Of a stretch of DNA of 64,000 nt, positions 11,201-20,915 are shown one piece after another. The notes below the pieces were generated by a model. The model did no database searches. It saw only the letters and a list, made by a program, of their open reading frames with translations, and was not told the DNA's origin. The DNA is from Mycoemilia scoparia (taxonomy: Eukaryota > Kickxellomycota > Kickxellomycetes > Kickxellales > Kickxellaceae): positions 52,094 to 116,093 of the forward strand of contig JANBPU010000034.1 in assembly GCA_027575805.1 (NCBI GenBank), read 5' to 3'. Position numbers and translations under genes: made by a program. How positions within the stretch are numbered: the stretch's first letter is position 1; the number at the start of each line of letters is the position of its first letter.

Positions 11201-12472
11201 TTCAATGACGTGGGCAATGGAGTTGCGGCGTGTCGAGTGCTTAATTCCCAGGCCATTGTCAAGAATTAACATAGGTTTTTCGGACCGAAGCCTTTGTCCA
11301 GAAATCTTTTGTACTTGGGAACCATCCCCACCGCCATTTGGTTTTGAGGCAGGCGAGCCTGGCTTTAATTGCTGAGTTGATGGCTGCAACAGCTGGTGGC
11401 ACAAGTTGAGCAACTTCTGAGACTGAATCTCAATATAAGCATCCCAAAGCTCACCAACTCTTTCTGGAGAAAGCATGACCAGCAGCGCAACACACTCCAC
11501 TCCTTCAATTAGATCTGTTTCTGGATTTTTCCAACGAGACCATACTGCAGATTCTATGTTTACAACAATTGCCTTCCCATCTCGCTCTAAACCAGCAAAT
11601 GCACCAAGCTGCCTGTACCGATCAAATAAGGGCTGAGCACGGGCCCAAAGCTGTGCAGCGGCTGTGAGCTCTCCTCTGGAAATAAATGCACTAAGCTGAT
11701 TCGGAACATCATACAGAAACTGTAGCTTACGTAGCAGTTTGTGAGTAGTAGCCAGTTTGTGTATCTTTTGGGACCTTTGGGCAAGTGGTCCTGAAATCTC
11801 TGTTGCTCTAGTCACCATTCCATCGACCTTTTTCGTAAGTTTTGTCATCTCGCTATCCATAACTACAAGGTTCTGATTGACCTGCTTGATCGCATCGGTG
11901 GCGTTAATGAATTGGCTATAGTTTTCGTAAACCATGGTTTTCATGTCGCTATCAATATTGCGGATGCCTGACACTAGTTGGTTGTCAATGATCAGAAGTT
12001 CTTTTATTGGTTTGTCACGCAGGGCACGTCTTAGGTATGACTTGGGGTTGAAATCTTGAGAAGTCATTGAATCAGACGCTGGGCTGTGTCTCTTTATATT
12101 ACCTGTCTTTTTCTCAGACAATGGCGTCCCTTTGTTGCTAGAAGCAACAGTAACAGTAGGGGCATGGGCAGCAGCATTATGTGTATTGCTTTGTACAGGT
12201 TTTGTTACAGTTCTAGCACTGCTATGTGCACTTCCTCCTCCTCGTGCAGCCTTGAATGCCATGTTAAATGCTGATGATATTGGGGATAGTACTGATACAC
12301 GAGAGGATCGAACAGAATTGAGCAACTTCTTTCCTTCTGTCTCTTGAGGCTCCTGTTTCCCGCTAGGAATCTGGTAATATGATTTCAGCCTCAATCGGGC
12401 TTCATTTCGTGAAGGGGTTGGGTCATCCCCCTTGTTTGTCCTCTCAGTGGATGAGTTTGAGGGCTGACTCAT
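8231..12472 (-). CDS. VPS51: Vps51-like GARP/EARP tethering subunit
   Basis: Vps51 links the GARP/EARP complex, which tethers endosome-derived vesicles at the trans-Golgi, to a t-SNARE. The diagnostic N-terminal family region is at about residues 145-275. It reads SYLRRALRDKPIKELL, NIDSDMKTMVYENYSQFI and IKQVNQNLVVMDSEMTKLTK, followed by LRKLQFLYDVPNQLSAFI. I start at the ATG preceding SQPSNSST (12472); the frame continues upstream only through non-ATG codons. That gives about 1413 aa, far longer than animal VPS51 (about 780) and much longer than yeast Vps51. The extra length includes Ser/Asn-rich insertions around residues 610-760 and an acidic GGGDDDDD stretch near 1155. Helical rod segments lie between them. 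Divergent from the Nudix gene across 525 bp. Confidence 0.9.
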   Translation of the reverse strand: MSQPSNSSTERTNKGDDPTPSRNEARLRLKSYYQIPSGKQEPQETEGKKLLNSVRSSRVSVLSPISSAFNMAFKAARGGGSAHSSARTVTKPVQSNTHNAAAHAPTVTVASSNKGTPLSEKKTGNIKRHSPASDSMTSQDFNPKSYLRRALRDKPIKELLIIDNQLVSGIRNIDSDMKTMVYENYSQFINATDAIKQVNQNLVVMDSEMTKLTKKVDGMVTRATEISGPLAQRSQKIHKLATTHKLLRKLQFLYDVPNQLSAFISRGELTAAAQLWARAQPLFDRYRQLGAFAGLERDGKAIVVNIESAVWSRWKNPETDLIEGVECVALLVMLSPERVGELWDAYIEIQSQKLLNLCHQLLQPSTQQLKPGSPASKPNGGGDGSQVQKISGQRLRSEKPMLILDNGLGIKHSTRRNSIAHVIESFNQMSKFNGTFLPMWNATLLGFLLQFIPPENRTCMNELISDDLKGIEGQDGNANSELQQRIRSFVDILSTPNVTKDSAGNKVRQPFVPAWQMMSKSEHEQAQSKLDVAIQKWAETYELAISPMLFILNRPLQNGANGIDYVDELILTARRHSLLVEVGRLGVTVENMVKEWQSTLIEAAIDQLMAALVGKITEYFQKIAFPPSARYSLLQRDDNTTFSRYRGSRVNRPHSFSSGTYLMMAQDQNTSGGDDNTNIWYHHRSSSPRQSLTRSLLPSQHHRRATSSASSPSLETSARPQRSRSFKTVNNTDSLNESTTTQESTRRHARMASGSFSYATSSPSRQIYATLPASPMLWAMKASTVAYEDQSPREFLTRLETWFIEHVLSTFSPLIESVAQHYISYVHSNPNPKPENQDSLSDKNTVSANNTASLSVIFSRLLSMLVLVTREHLNAWLSKNIRMEFFEMADIDGLGSPDTTDSHTKDIKTPLSACFDDSENSDPLIKLLLSQLCIDFDQSLTRNIYQFCEQALAVARDRGSNTNNNSQHSSRTNSLKDSSPLQTGLPSVFVTPTQQQRAAQGSNTLPKSTSVNSLPMHSPILEQPEIDHERIEITVDSDILSTKYHQIYDPVASFSLNTKACSESWRSSAQVLAQAYIKQTGYQLVVSYIDNVVTTAQSPGVSSPDGELSQDNRGSISVSQHWIDLCKVLKQIEADTIDLFYDSIFSSARTSAAQSTASANDEVSEPQTPAKLHRLVQNSGGGGDDDDDKKVVRNPSNLGLSEKKVKGPSTNKNPSKNTAFFSDFFSTIDELFGEHIDDQPLKAEDLKAGNIMTHISLIILKTTIRIATKTLNKIGDSDIRDSIRQSRQIIVDAVFAKLWMSRYAGIIPSFTTPQQSALETPTVKGKRQIINTSSRHPYLQIGHSGSAHNSHSNIAINEPALRSIQRLVDEWIQVATHQASVKGFENEMPDPEVVNKVVKSAWYIVNDMPPKSN

Positions 12473-12997
12473 TTGTGTATGTAGTATGCATAAATAAATA
12501 AGGTTGTGTATTATTGTCAAAGTAAATTAATTAGGCGAGTACTATATAAAAATAAAAATGAGAACACTTATGGGTTAACGGGATCCAGGTTTTTTCTGAA
12601 CGTTTTTAAACTTATAGAGCTACGGATCCCACATTGTTCAAAATAGGCCTGAAACACCAGAATCAATGCTACTCAAGCCATATCCCCATTTCATTTGAAA
12701 CCTCAAATATATATGAAATTTCATATATTTGCATTTTTCTAGCTTTTTTGAAACTCTTAAACAACAAATGATCCAAACTCCATAATGACTTGATGACGTT
12801 GTTGTTTGCAGGATCAAAAAGCAGTTCCCACAATAACAGAATCGAAACAATAGGGCTTTCCATGCAAATTCACATTTTTAAACCAACTTTGGGCCAAGAA
12901 AGAATTTGTAGTTCTGGTAGGACATTGATACCGTCTCAAACATCTTTATTTTTACTTTTATTCTAACACTATTGTTTTAAATACAACTTTATTATAA
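12473..12997. promoter_or_regulatory. Divergent promoter region, VPS51 / Nudix
   Basis: 525 bp shared by two divergently transcribed genes. It holds an AT-rich near-perfect palindrome at about 12703-12731, centred on ATGAAATTTCAT. No coding sequence recognised. Confidence 0.45.
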
Positions 12998-13522
12998 ATG
13001 CAGGACGTTCATCTCGATTTAGTAGGCACAGAGTTCCGCATCTCGTGTGGTGCAGTTGTGTTTTATGGACCACCAGCTTCGGATGACAGCAGCTCGGCCG
13101 AAAATGATCGAGTCCTTTTAATAAAAAACGATGATGACAAGACAAAGTGGTTTATTCCGAAGGGCGGAATAGAAGGTGGTGAGTCAATGCAGAAAGCAGC
13201 AATGCGTGAGGTATATGAAGAAGCAGGAGTCCCTTGTATTGTTGACACAAGCGCCGAACCCATTGGAGTTCAAGTTCGTCCTGGCCCGATAATATTTTCG
13301 AGAGGCGGCATGCCCAATCCCACTCCACATACTAAGATTGTGATATTTTTTATGGGGCTTCGTAATACTTCAAAGCTGGACCAAGTTAGACCTTCTGAAG
13401 AAGGACTGATAATGAGGTGGGCCAAGATTGACGAAGTCAAAGATGTTCTATCTAAAAGGGATTTCAAAATTATAGACGAAGCACTAAGGATTCGCAGCAT
13501 TCAGCAGCAAAGCGTCCAATAA
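12998..13522 (+). CDS. Nudix hydrolase, diphosphoinositol-polyphosphate/diadenosine-polyphosphate type
   Basis: 174 aa, one exon. A complete Nudix box (G-x5-E-x7-REVYEEAGV, residues about 55-77) is preceded by KTKWFIPKGGIEGGE. WFIPKGG is the signature of the DIPP/Aps1/Ddp1 branch, which hydrolyses diphosphoinositol polyphosphates and diadenosine polyphosphates, with some decapping activity in animal relatives. The length matches that branch. The catalytic metal-binding glutamates (REVYEE) are intact. The C-terminus (EEGLIMRWAKIDEVKDVL) fits the family fold. The ATG is followed at once by CAG, which could act as a 3' splice site, but no upstream exon is needed for a full domain. Confidence 0.92.
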   Translation: MQDVHLDLVGTEFRISCGAVVFYGPPASDDSSSAENDRVLLIKNDDDKTKWFIPKGGIEGGESMQKAAMREVYEEAGVPCIVDTSAEPIGVQVRPGPIIFSRGGMPNPTPHTKIVIFFMGLRNTSKLDQVRPSEEGLIMRWAKIDEVKDVLSKRDFKIIDEALRIRSIQQQSVQ

Positions 13523-13699
13523 GCTGAAACATATCACTCCCTTCCTTTACCGCAATTTTACAATGAAGTTTTTTAAGCCATATTATGTTTGGCATTGTCA
13601 GGAAATATATTTAAACATTGACACATGAAAATTATTTTACAAGAGCTGTACAGGTATAGCACATAGTTAGAAAGTATAAAGCGCAAGCTAAAAGGAAAA

Positions 13700-16474
13700 C
13701 TATGGTGGAGTAGATATATATGGCAGCACAAGTGCCATCCGATTCATAAAGCCTTGGAACAGCTCGTATTTCCCCCTATGCCCCGCAAGTCTCTTGATTA
13801 CCAAGGCGTAGCGATGTCGATAAGGAATGATAGGCATGCGAACCAATTCTAAATAAACAGAACAAGAGTAGTGTTCAATAACCTCAATGTCCCTCTTCCG
13901 ACTAAGGCTTGGCGAATACTGGGCAATAATACAGCATGTAGGGTAATTTACTGGACAAAATATCTCTTTGGAATCTTTGCTATGAGCCCATCCTGGTGAA
14001 TTGGCAGGGAGTTTTAGACTTGGCTTGCTGTTGTTGTTGGGTAATTTGACTGTTGAATCGTTGTTGTTTTGTGGAGTTGAACCGTTCTTTGTCGGGCTCT
14101 TAGTTCCACTGCTTTTCATAGATCTGAGCGAATGTGCCCTCTTTATGTGCCTCCGACTGCGACAGGCCTTTTGCCCCGCAAGATTGTTATCGTGCTTGCA
14201 AGTCTTGTTCGTGTTACCTCTTTTTGGATCAGAAATTAAAGATGGAGAAGGTGGTGAATCAGTTTTTCCAAACAATGAAACTACTGAAGTCCAGAAGCCT
14301 CCTCCTCCTCCTCCTCCTCCTCCTCCTTTTTGCAATGAGTGGTTTACATCGCCGCAACCATTAGCCATATATTGGAATGTTATTGCATCACTGTTTACGT
14401 TTGCGCTCTGTCGGGTCTCTATGAACGTGAATGCAATCTGATGGACTTTGAATAGTTGGTTGAGCTTTTTCAGGACCTCTGACGCCGGTAATGAGGATAG
14501 AGCTGTGGGAAGTAAGATCCTGTCTGATGCTTCATACATTATCCCTAGAGACCGAACTGAAGGGACCTTATTTTCAGGGTTTTCAAGGGGAGCACTTTGC
14601 GAACGCACTGCCCCTTTACCATTTTGTCGCTTCTGATCGGAAGCATAAAGTTCGATGCCCAACCTGTCATACCGCTGGGATGTGTTGCTATCTTCGCTGA
14701 TGCTGAGAGTCTCTAGATTTGGGACACCGCTGTACCACCGCCGCTTTTCCATCTGGCTTACCACAAGAGAGTAAACTGAAACCACTGGGCAGTTTGGAAC
14801 CATCATGACGCCAGCCACACAGGTGCTGTCAGATGTTGACTCTGTGCCCAAGTCCATAACGGCCGATTTGTTACTGCTCTTGCAAAACTTGCCTGGCAGC
14901 TTTTCCAAAACCTTTTGAAGGGGGATGTCTAGACAGATGGCTACTTCCCAAGCAGCCACATGGTCAATCGGAAGTCTAATCGGAATTTCGGTCAGGGTTC
15001 CGGTGTTATTGTTACTGTTACTATTGACGCTGCATACACTGTCATCGTTATTGTTATTATTGCTGCTATTATTGGACGGAGCGGCTGCAAAATGCGGTGA
15101 CTTGCTGTCTCTTTTTTGTTTTCTATTATCACCGTCAGATCCAGGGGCAGAAGTATCGTCTAACGATGGCTGGTCTACTGATGCGCTGTTTTTGTTATGA
15201 TACTCCTCTAACCAAGGGTGGATCAAGAGTTCATCCATTGTAATACGCTTATCTATCTTTGGTTCTATCATACGACGCAGGAGATTTCTCAGCTCCAGAG
15301 ACATGCTTGATCGTAGTTTAAATTCGCCAGCCATGATAAGATCGTAGTTGCGAGGCTGTGAAGGGTCTTCAAATGGGAAGTGTGCAGTAATCATAACATA
15401 CAATAATACACCCAGAGACCAGATGTCCACCTCAGGACCAACATAGGCATCGCCACGAAGGATCTCAGGCGCAGTGTAGGGCAGAGATCCGCAAAATGTA
15501 GCCATCAGCCCTTTGCGGTCAAAGAAATTTGCCAACCCAAAATCAATGAGCTTAACTGCCGGAGGAGTGTGACTGTTGTCGAGAAGAATGTTTTCGAGCT
15601 TGATATCTCGATGGATGATTGAATAGCGGTGACAGAATGCGATCGTGTCAGTAAGGCTATAAAAAATGGGCTTGGCTGCAGACTCTAGTAAACCGGTAGT
15701 CCCGATCTTTTCGGCAAGGGTCATCCCATCAACAAACTCGTAAAAGAGATACAGGTGTGTATCAGTCACCCTAAAGTCGTGGAGTGGTACGATGTTTGGG
15801 TGAAGCTGGCCCAGAATAGCTGCAAGGTTTGCTTCTCTGGCCACCCTTCGGTCAAGTGTTTTGGCCTTGCGGTGCTCAGGGTGGGATTTGTGGTGTTTGT
15901 GTGGTGGGTACCGGCGGATGATTTTGACAGCATACTGGTATTGGGTCAACGCAGATTGCATGAGGCGGACCTTCCCGTATGAACCTTGACCAAGTGTTCT
16001 CACAATTTGGAACTCCCCAAGCGGGGTGTGGAGCAAGAACCGGCGAGAATCACGGCTCTTGAGCGACACAGTGATGGGCGGCTGGTTGCGTCCAGGTGAT
16101 GAGGATTGAAACTGTCTCTGGGGCTGGCTGCCGTCGTTGTTAGATGGAGGTTTGTCCAAAGAAGGTTTCGCCAATGGCTTTTCCTTTTTCTTCTGCTGAA
16201 CATTGCTATTTTGTTCCTCCGAATCTTTCTTCTTTTGTGGGAGCCTCTGCACTCTCTGCTCGACTTTTGGTTTATCTACCTGTAGTTTCTTGGGCACCAT
16301 AGTCTGATCGCTATCTTTGATTTGGCCAACCCTTTTTGTTTCTACATATCCTCCGCCCTTCGCCTCTGCCATGAAGTTTATGTGTCGATATCTGTATTTG
16401 GCCTTACCAGACATTCTTTTGCCTTCCATAGCCTGCCACTCTAGAGATTTATGTTTGTGCGTAGCAGCCAGCAT
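13700..16474 (-). CDS. KIN1/PAR-1/MARK-like serine/threonine protein kinase
   Basis: 924 aa from the ATG at 16474 (upstream in-frame codons are not ATG). The kinase domain spans about residues 153-422. It has the glycine loop LGQGSYGKVRLM, ATP lysine in YAVKII, catalytic HRDIKLENILL, DFGLANFF and TAPEIL, so it should be active. A His/Lys-rich insert (PPHKHHKSHPEHRKAK) follows the ATP lysine, before RRVAREANLAAIL, in the position where Kin1-type kinases have an RRTIREA segment. A long linker with Asn tracts and a ten-residue-scale glycine run (near 720) leads to a C-terminal segment (about 840-924: CIIAQYSPSLSRKRDIEV, LVIKRLAGHRGKYELF) that looks like a KA1 membrane-binding domain. Family members act in polarity, exocytosis and ER stress. 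Kinase call is certain; the KIN1 branch is probable. Confidence 0.85.
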   Translation of the reverse strand: MLAATHKHKSLEWQAMEGKRMSGKAKYRYRHINFMAEAKGGGYVETKRVGQIKDSDQTMVPKKLQVDKPKVEQRVQRLPQKKKDSEEQNSNVQQKKKEKPLAKPSLDKPPSNNDGSQPQRQFQSSSPGRNQPPITVSLKSRDSRRFLLHTPLGEFQIVRTLGQGSYGKVRLMQSALTQYQYAVKIIRRYPPHKHHKSHPEHRKAKTLDRRVAREANLAAILGQLHPNIVPLHDFRVTDTHLYLFYEFVDGMTLAEKIGTTGLLESAAKPIFYSLTDTIAFCHRYSIIHRDIKLENILLDNSHTPPAVKLIDFGLANFFDRKGLMATFCGSLPYTAPEILRGDAYVGPEVDIWSLGVLLYVMITAHFPFEDPSQPRNYDLIMAGEFKLRSSMSLELRNLLRRMIEPKIDKRITMDELLIHPWLEEYHNKNSASVDQPSLDDTSAPGSDGDNRKQKRDSKSPHFAAAPSNNSSNNNNNDDSVCSVNSNSNNNTGTLTEIPIRLPIDHVAAWEVAICLDIPLQKVLEKLPGKFCKSSNKSAVMDLGTESTSDSTCVAGVMMVPNCPVVSVYSLVVSQMEKRRWYSGVPNLETLSISEDSNTSQRYDRLGIELYASDQKRQNGKGAVRSQSAPLENPENKVPSVRSLGIMYEASDRILLPTALSSLPASEVLKKLNQLFKVHQIAFTFIETRQSANVNSDAITFQYMANGCGDVNHSLQKGGGGGGGGGGFWTSVVSLFGKTDSPPSPSLISDPKRGNTNKTCKHDNNLAGQKACRSRRHIKRAHSLRSMKSSGTKSPTKNGSTPQNNNDSTVKLPNNNSKPSLKLPANSPGWAHSKDSKEIFCPVNYPTCCIIAQYSPSLSRKRDIEVIEHYSCSVYLELVRMPIIPYRHRYALVIKRLAGHRGKYELFQGFMNRMALVLPYISTPP
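14298..14327 (-). repeat. (CCT)n trinucleotide repeat coding for poly-glycine
   Basis: Ten CCT units on the plus strand, read GGA/AGG-wise on the coding strand. They encode a glycine run in the kinase linker. In-frame and outside the catalytic domain. Confidence 0.9.
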
Positions 16475-18135
16475 GCTCACTAGCTTGGTGTGTTATATAT
16501 AGTCTGCTTTAGGTGGTGTTTTGTGGGTGCTGTGCGTGTATCTGGCAGTGAGATTCCAAAGATCTTGATGGCCAAATGTAACACAAGGAGTGGGAAATGC
16601 TAACGACAAAAATATAAAGCAAGATATTCCAATGACCTGAATGGCAGTGGCTTAACAACAAAAGGGAAATGTAAAAAGGTATTCGAAAAGGGAGGTCTGG
16701 ATTCAAGACTCGATAGTATATTCTATAATACTAAAAAAATATTGGGTTTGCAGGAATTAGGAGCTGAAAGAGAAGATATGATAAGATCCAGAATACACCC
16801 AGAGATGAACTTCACAGTCTCCAAACTTTGGGCATTTCTTCAAACTATGTTTCAAATAAAGACTATTTTGTTGGTACTCGGTAATGATGCTGGTACGGCA
16901 AAGTATGCGTAAAATGCTGGTGCTGTTGCCAACCACACCTGCATACATGGATACATTCTCGACCGGCCCGCATACTATACCCTGTCATTGCATTCCGTGG
17001 AATCGTATCTCCTCTCCATTTTGACCAAGTATGGTGGCTGCTGGCGGATATGACCAGCCATCACGATATGGTTCTCGGGTGAGGCATCTGAACGCAATTG
17101 TAACAATCTGACAAGTTCTTGGGTCTAGGATCACCATGACTAATATTCTTGGTAAAAGGGTTTCATGTCTGCTTTTGTTGGCACACCTATAAAGTTTCTC
17201 AATTTCCTAAAAAAGCGGTGTCCACCAAAAAAGCCGTCTTTTGTCACCTATCTTTTGGTAAAGGATGCCTGCATGGTCGAGGCCAAGCACCACCACCGCC
17301 ACCATGGCGAAGAACAGCGTATCTTTTTGGAACACCAATGGTTATTGTGACGACCCATCCATTATTTGCTACCAGCAGCAAGAAACATGGGATCATGGGC
17401 TTGGGCTAATTACTGCTTTCCAGGAGTATGTTTGTAATATAATTAGAGGGTGGCAAATGCCTGAAACACATTCCTGAGATCATGGCTAAATTCTCGGATA
17501 AGCTAAAGCAGGCATTTTCGTTGAGAGAATGCTGCATAGTAGATGCGAAGTAGCGTCTACAAATAGACTCCCAATTTGAATAAAAGTTGTGTTCACAAAC
17601 ATTCCTAGAAAATATGTCACCATAGCCTCCATCTAAAAACATCCTTTTATAGAAACATATTCAAGAATCATGTATATTATAAACCGAACTTTAAGGGCTT
17701 TATGAGAAGGTCTGTTTTTACACATGACTTTTGGACAAACAATACGTTGTGTATGGTCATGTGGATTCTTGATTCCTGATAGCGACATCTTGAGCTTGGC
17801 TCCTCCCTGACTTTATAATATCAAATACAGTGCATAACTGGAACACCAGTATTATTGCTACTAACATTTGGAAAACACAGCAAAGATAATATTACCCTAT
17901 CAGACAAAACCTATAAGTTTATGGATCTCGGCTGCAAGGACTAACTTCATAATGATGCCCAATTTTGCCAAACAACAAATAAAAACCTGGCTGTAGATAT
18001 ATATTTATTAAAGCCGTTATTAAAAGAATAAATATAAACAATAATATAATGTACGATAAAACAAGAAAGAACTATAAAATTAACTTTGGAAGATATATAG
18101 TTAGAGGGGCAGGCACCAGGAAAAATTATAGATTT
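16475..18135. other. 1.66-kb intergenic region, no gene recognised
   Basis: Upstream of the kinase gene and downstream of the Ytp1-like gene. Several short ORFs on both strands, none with a recognisable domain, plausible exon chain or codon bias like the neighbours. No copy of the dispersed elements found here. Confidence 0.5.
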
Positions 18136-20006
18136 CTAAACGGTCTGGTTAGTAGAGACACTGTCTATACTATTGGCCTTGTTATTGTTGGTAGATGGCT
18201 GTGAGCTACCTGCAGAAGTGCTGGGTACGGAGGTTTCCGTATTCGATGATTCCTGTGGGCATTGCTGATATCCATCCACCATAGGCACAGGATCCGAGGT
18301 GTGGGAAAGCACCGGTGAGTTAAAGCGGGTGTGGTCCTCCTGGCTGCCTTCACTAATGCTAAATGAAGTCGAAGAATATGACTCCTTCCTGTTGCGATTG
18401 AGGTAAAGTATCAGGCGTTCAGGGGCATACTTTTTATAGATGTCAACCAGAACTGCGAGTAGAACAAAGATAAAGAATATGCAGGATGCGAGGGTCATTG
18501 AATAGGTCGCAAAGTCAACCCCAGTGTAAATCAGCATGATTACTTGGTCGTGAGTTGCGCCCATTAGATGGATTCCAGAGAGCGCCATGAAGAATGGTGG
18601 GACGTATTGGAATGAGTGGGCAACCTGGGAATCGTGGTTTATAATTTTTGCACCAAGCAACAAAATTTCGATGATCTGGGTGACTCCAGTCAAGATCAGT
18701 GACCACCCAAAGACCGAATGAACTTTGGTTGAAATGACTGTATCTTGCTCGTGATTACTCATGGCAAGCCCAGTGATTAGCAGGACAACTGCGGGGATGA
18801 TATTGCGCCCGTGGCTCTCTGCTTTATATCCTAGATAGGCACCAAGAGCTCCGCCACTTATCCACAATACACCGATGAAGGTATGTTGGAAGTCTTTATG
18901 AGACCATTCCTCTTCTGGCTCTGGATCGATGAAATTATGCTCTGTAAATATCGTAAATAAGCCGATAGCGAAGAATGTAAGGCTTTGGTAAAACTCAATG
19001 GGTCGTTGCAAGAGCTTGAAAATGGGGCCACAAAGTCGCAAAGCCAGGAATAAAATACACCCATAGAAAACTAAACCTGACCCACGAATAAAGTGAGACA
19101 AGCACTGGCCCAAGGACTTGCGATCTTGGCACAGGTTCCAAGAAATCAAGACACCAAAAATCATCTGCATATAGCCAAAAATCCCATGGGCTAGGCAAGA
19201 CCAGTTGTATATATGAAATACCCGCTGCGATTTAGCGCTGTTGAAGCCAGTATCCGTGATTATACCCTTTTTATGGGCATACAAAGTGCCAAAGGCCGAG
19301 CGGGCGGCCAAACTAACCAGCATGACCCAGCTGAAGTTAGAGTGGGCCGAATGGCGTGGGTAGTTGCCTCCGTTCTTATGAACCCAGCCAAAGATGTATC
19401 CAGCCAACGATACTACGGTAAACAGCCAAAGGATTCCGATATGTTTGCTGCTTTGGCGGGCAAGGGATAATGTAAGCGCTATATTTTATATGGTAATAAG
19501 AATTGAGTTATTATTGTAATACAGCCACCATGATACTAGTTTCAGGTCACACGCGAGAAAAATTGTATGCGGTTATTGGCATTGTGATGCAGAGATGACA
19601 TGTGCGGATTCAAACAATTAGGGGATCTACCACTGCTGATTCTAAGGAAATGTACCTGGCGCTTCTAGCGAAATCTATGGAGATATGTCCCCAACTCTGC
19701 CAAGATAACTGCTTAGTGAATTAAAGACTTACCTAGAGGGAAAAGTATAGCGTAGGCAAAGAACATGAGCCCAATATGTACAAAGAGGACCCAGTTGGCT
19801 GGCGGAATAGGCTTGGCATCCTTAACAGCTTCCTGGTCTGACATTGCTGCATGATGCTCGTGCCCATAGGCCACCTCTGCCAAGGCAAGTAGAGCCAGAG
19901 TACAGGTCAATAGCCTCTTTGCTGTTGCAGGTGAACCAGAGATCTTGAGAGGTTTGGTACTAACCCCACGTTTACTGCCTGTGCACGGATAGTTGATATT
20001 AGACAT
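18136..20006 (-). CDS. Ytp1-like multi-spanning membrane protein (DUF2427 + Ytp1 regions)
   Basis: Two exons. Exon 1 (20006-19733) encodes the start, a signal-like helix (LLTCTLALLALAEVAYG), HEHH, and the DUF2427-like ANWVLFVHIGLMFFAYAILF. The intron (19732-19479, 254 nt) has donor GTAAGT and acceptor ATAG; phase 1 is kept. Exon 2 (19478-18136) continues ARQSSKHIGILWLFTVVS and then GWVHKNGGNYPRHSAHSNFS. It goes on into about nine further hydrophobic segments with conserved-looking charged loops (FTEHNFIDPEPEEEWSHKDF). About 538 aa in all. A Ser/Thr-rich cytosolic tail closes it. The function of the family is not established; yeast YTP1 encodes a probable mitochondrial or membrane protein. The N-terminal His cluster and first two helices recall cytochrome b561-type topology. 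Confidence 0.8.
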
Positions 20007-20915
20007 CGTGGCTGCCAACAATATTAGTTACAAATGAACATTAAAAAGCCAATATTTTTATAAAATGAATTAACAAAAAGTGTGAAAAGCTCTAAAAACC
20101 CTGAACTTGGATTATCAGCACGCGACTATAATGCTCCTTTTAAACCCTTGAAAGGACATAGTCGTGTGTAAGGAGTTGTTGCGGACACACATCGGCCTGG
20201 GTTCCATCTATTTCTGCGGAAAGCGGAGCGGACACGGAATGAAAACAGTCAAAGCCTTGGTTTCAACCCCTTTTATGGTTAAAATTTACAATCAAAGATA
20301 TGTCACATCAGCAGAGCGACCAATACAACACAACCTCCCGGTTCTGCCTAAAAACAATATGTGTCCTCACTAACATCCTTTGCTGATAGTAAGGGTAGCA
20401 CATCTGAGAGCATCTGCTTCTTCCGATTTTCCCAGGTATTAGTAGCACCAAGTGTGAAAACGCATCATCCAATCATCTGTCTGCCTGTAACCGAAGACAA
20501 TTGCGGCCCCAAAACTTATTGCTTACTAACCTTTTAAGGAAACATACCGCCAGGGGCATTATTTTTCCCATTAGAGACCGTTGAATTACCTTGAGCCAGT
20601 ATTATGTGAAAACCCCCCATTAATGCAATTCCACAGCAGTGAAGCCCAGATTGACGGCTGTTTTCCAGCCATTGAAAATCTCCATCCCTTATCTTCATCA
20701 CTTGCCATACATCACTGTGCCTTTTGTATGTATGTGAACCAACTCCTGGCTCCAAATTACTAATCATCTAAGGCTTAGTGGCTGATAAGGGCTCAATAGA
20801 TTTTTACTTTTGTTCCTCACAAGACAACACTACAAGCACCCGCAATGCCCAGAATATAAGAACCACAGCCAATTTATTACTCAAAAATTTATGTCGATAG
20901 CAGCACTATTGGTGA
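20007..20915. other. Intergenic region, no gene recognised
   Basis: 5' flank of the Ytp1-like gene and 3' flank of the hydrolase. Only short unconvincing ORFs. Confidence 0.5.

Noticed and set aside
12473..12520. N-terminal extension of VPS51 upstream of the chosen ATG
   Set aside because: The extension begins at a non-ATG codon; the first in-frame ATG is 12472 and is followed by sequence typical of a disordered N-terminus.
17149..17642. Short overlapping ORFs in the 16.5-18.1 kb gap
   Set aside because: Overlap in several frames and both strands, no domain, no splice-compatible extension.
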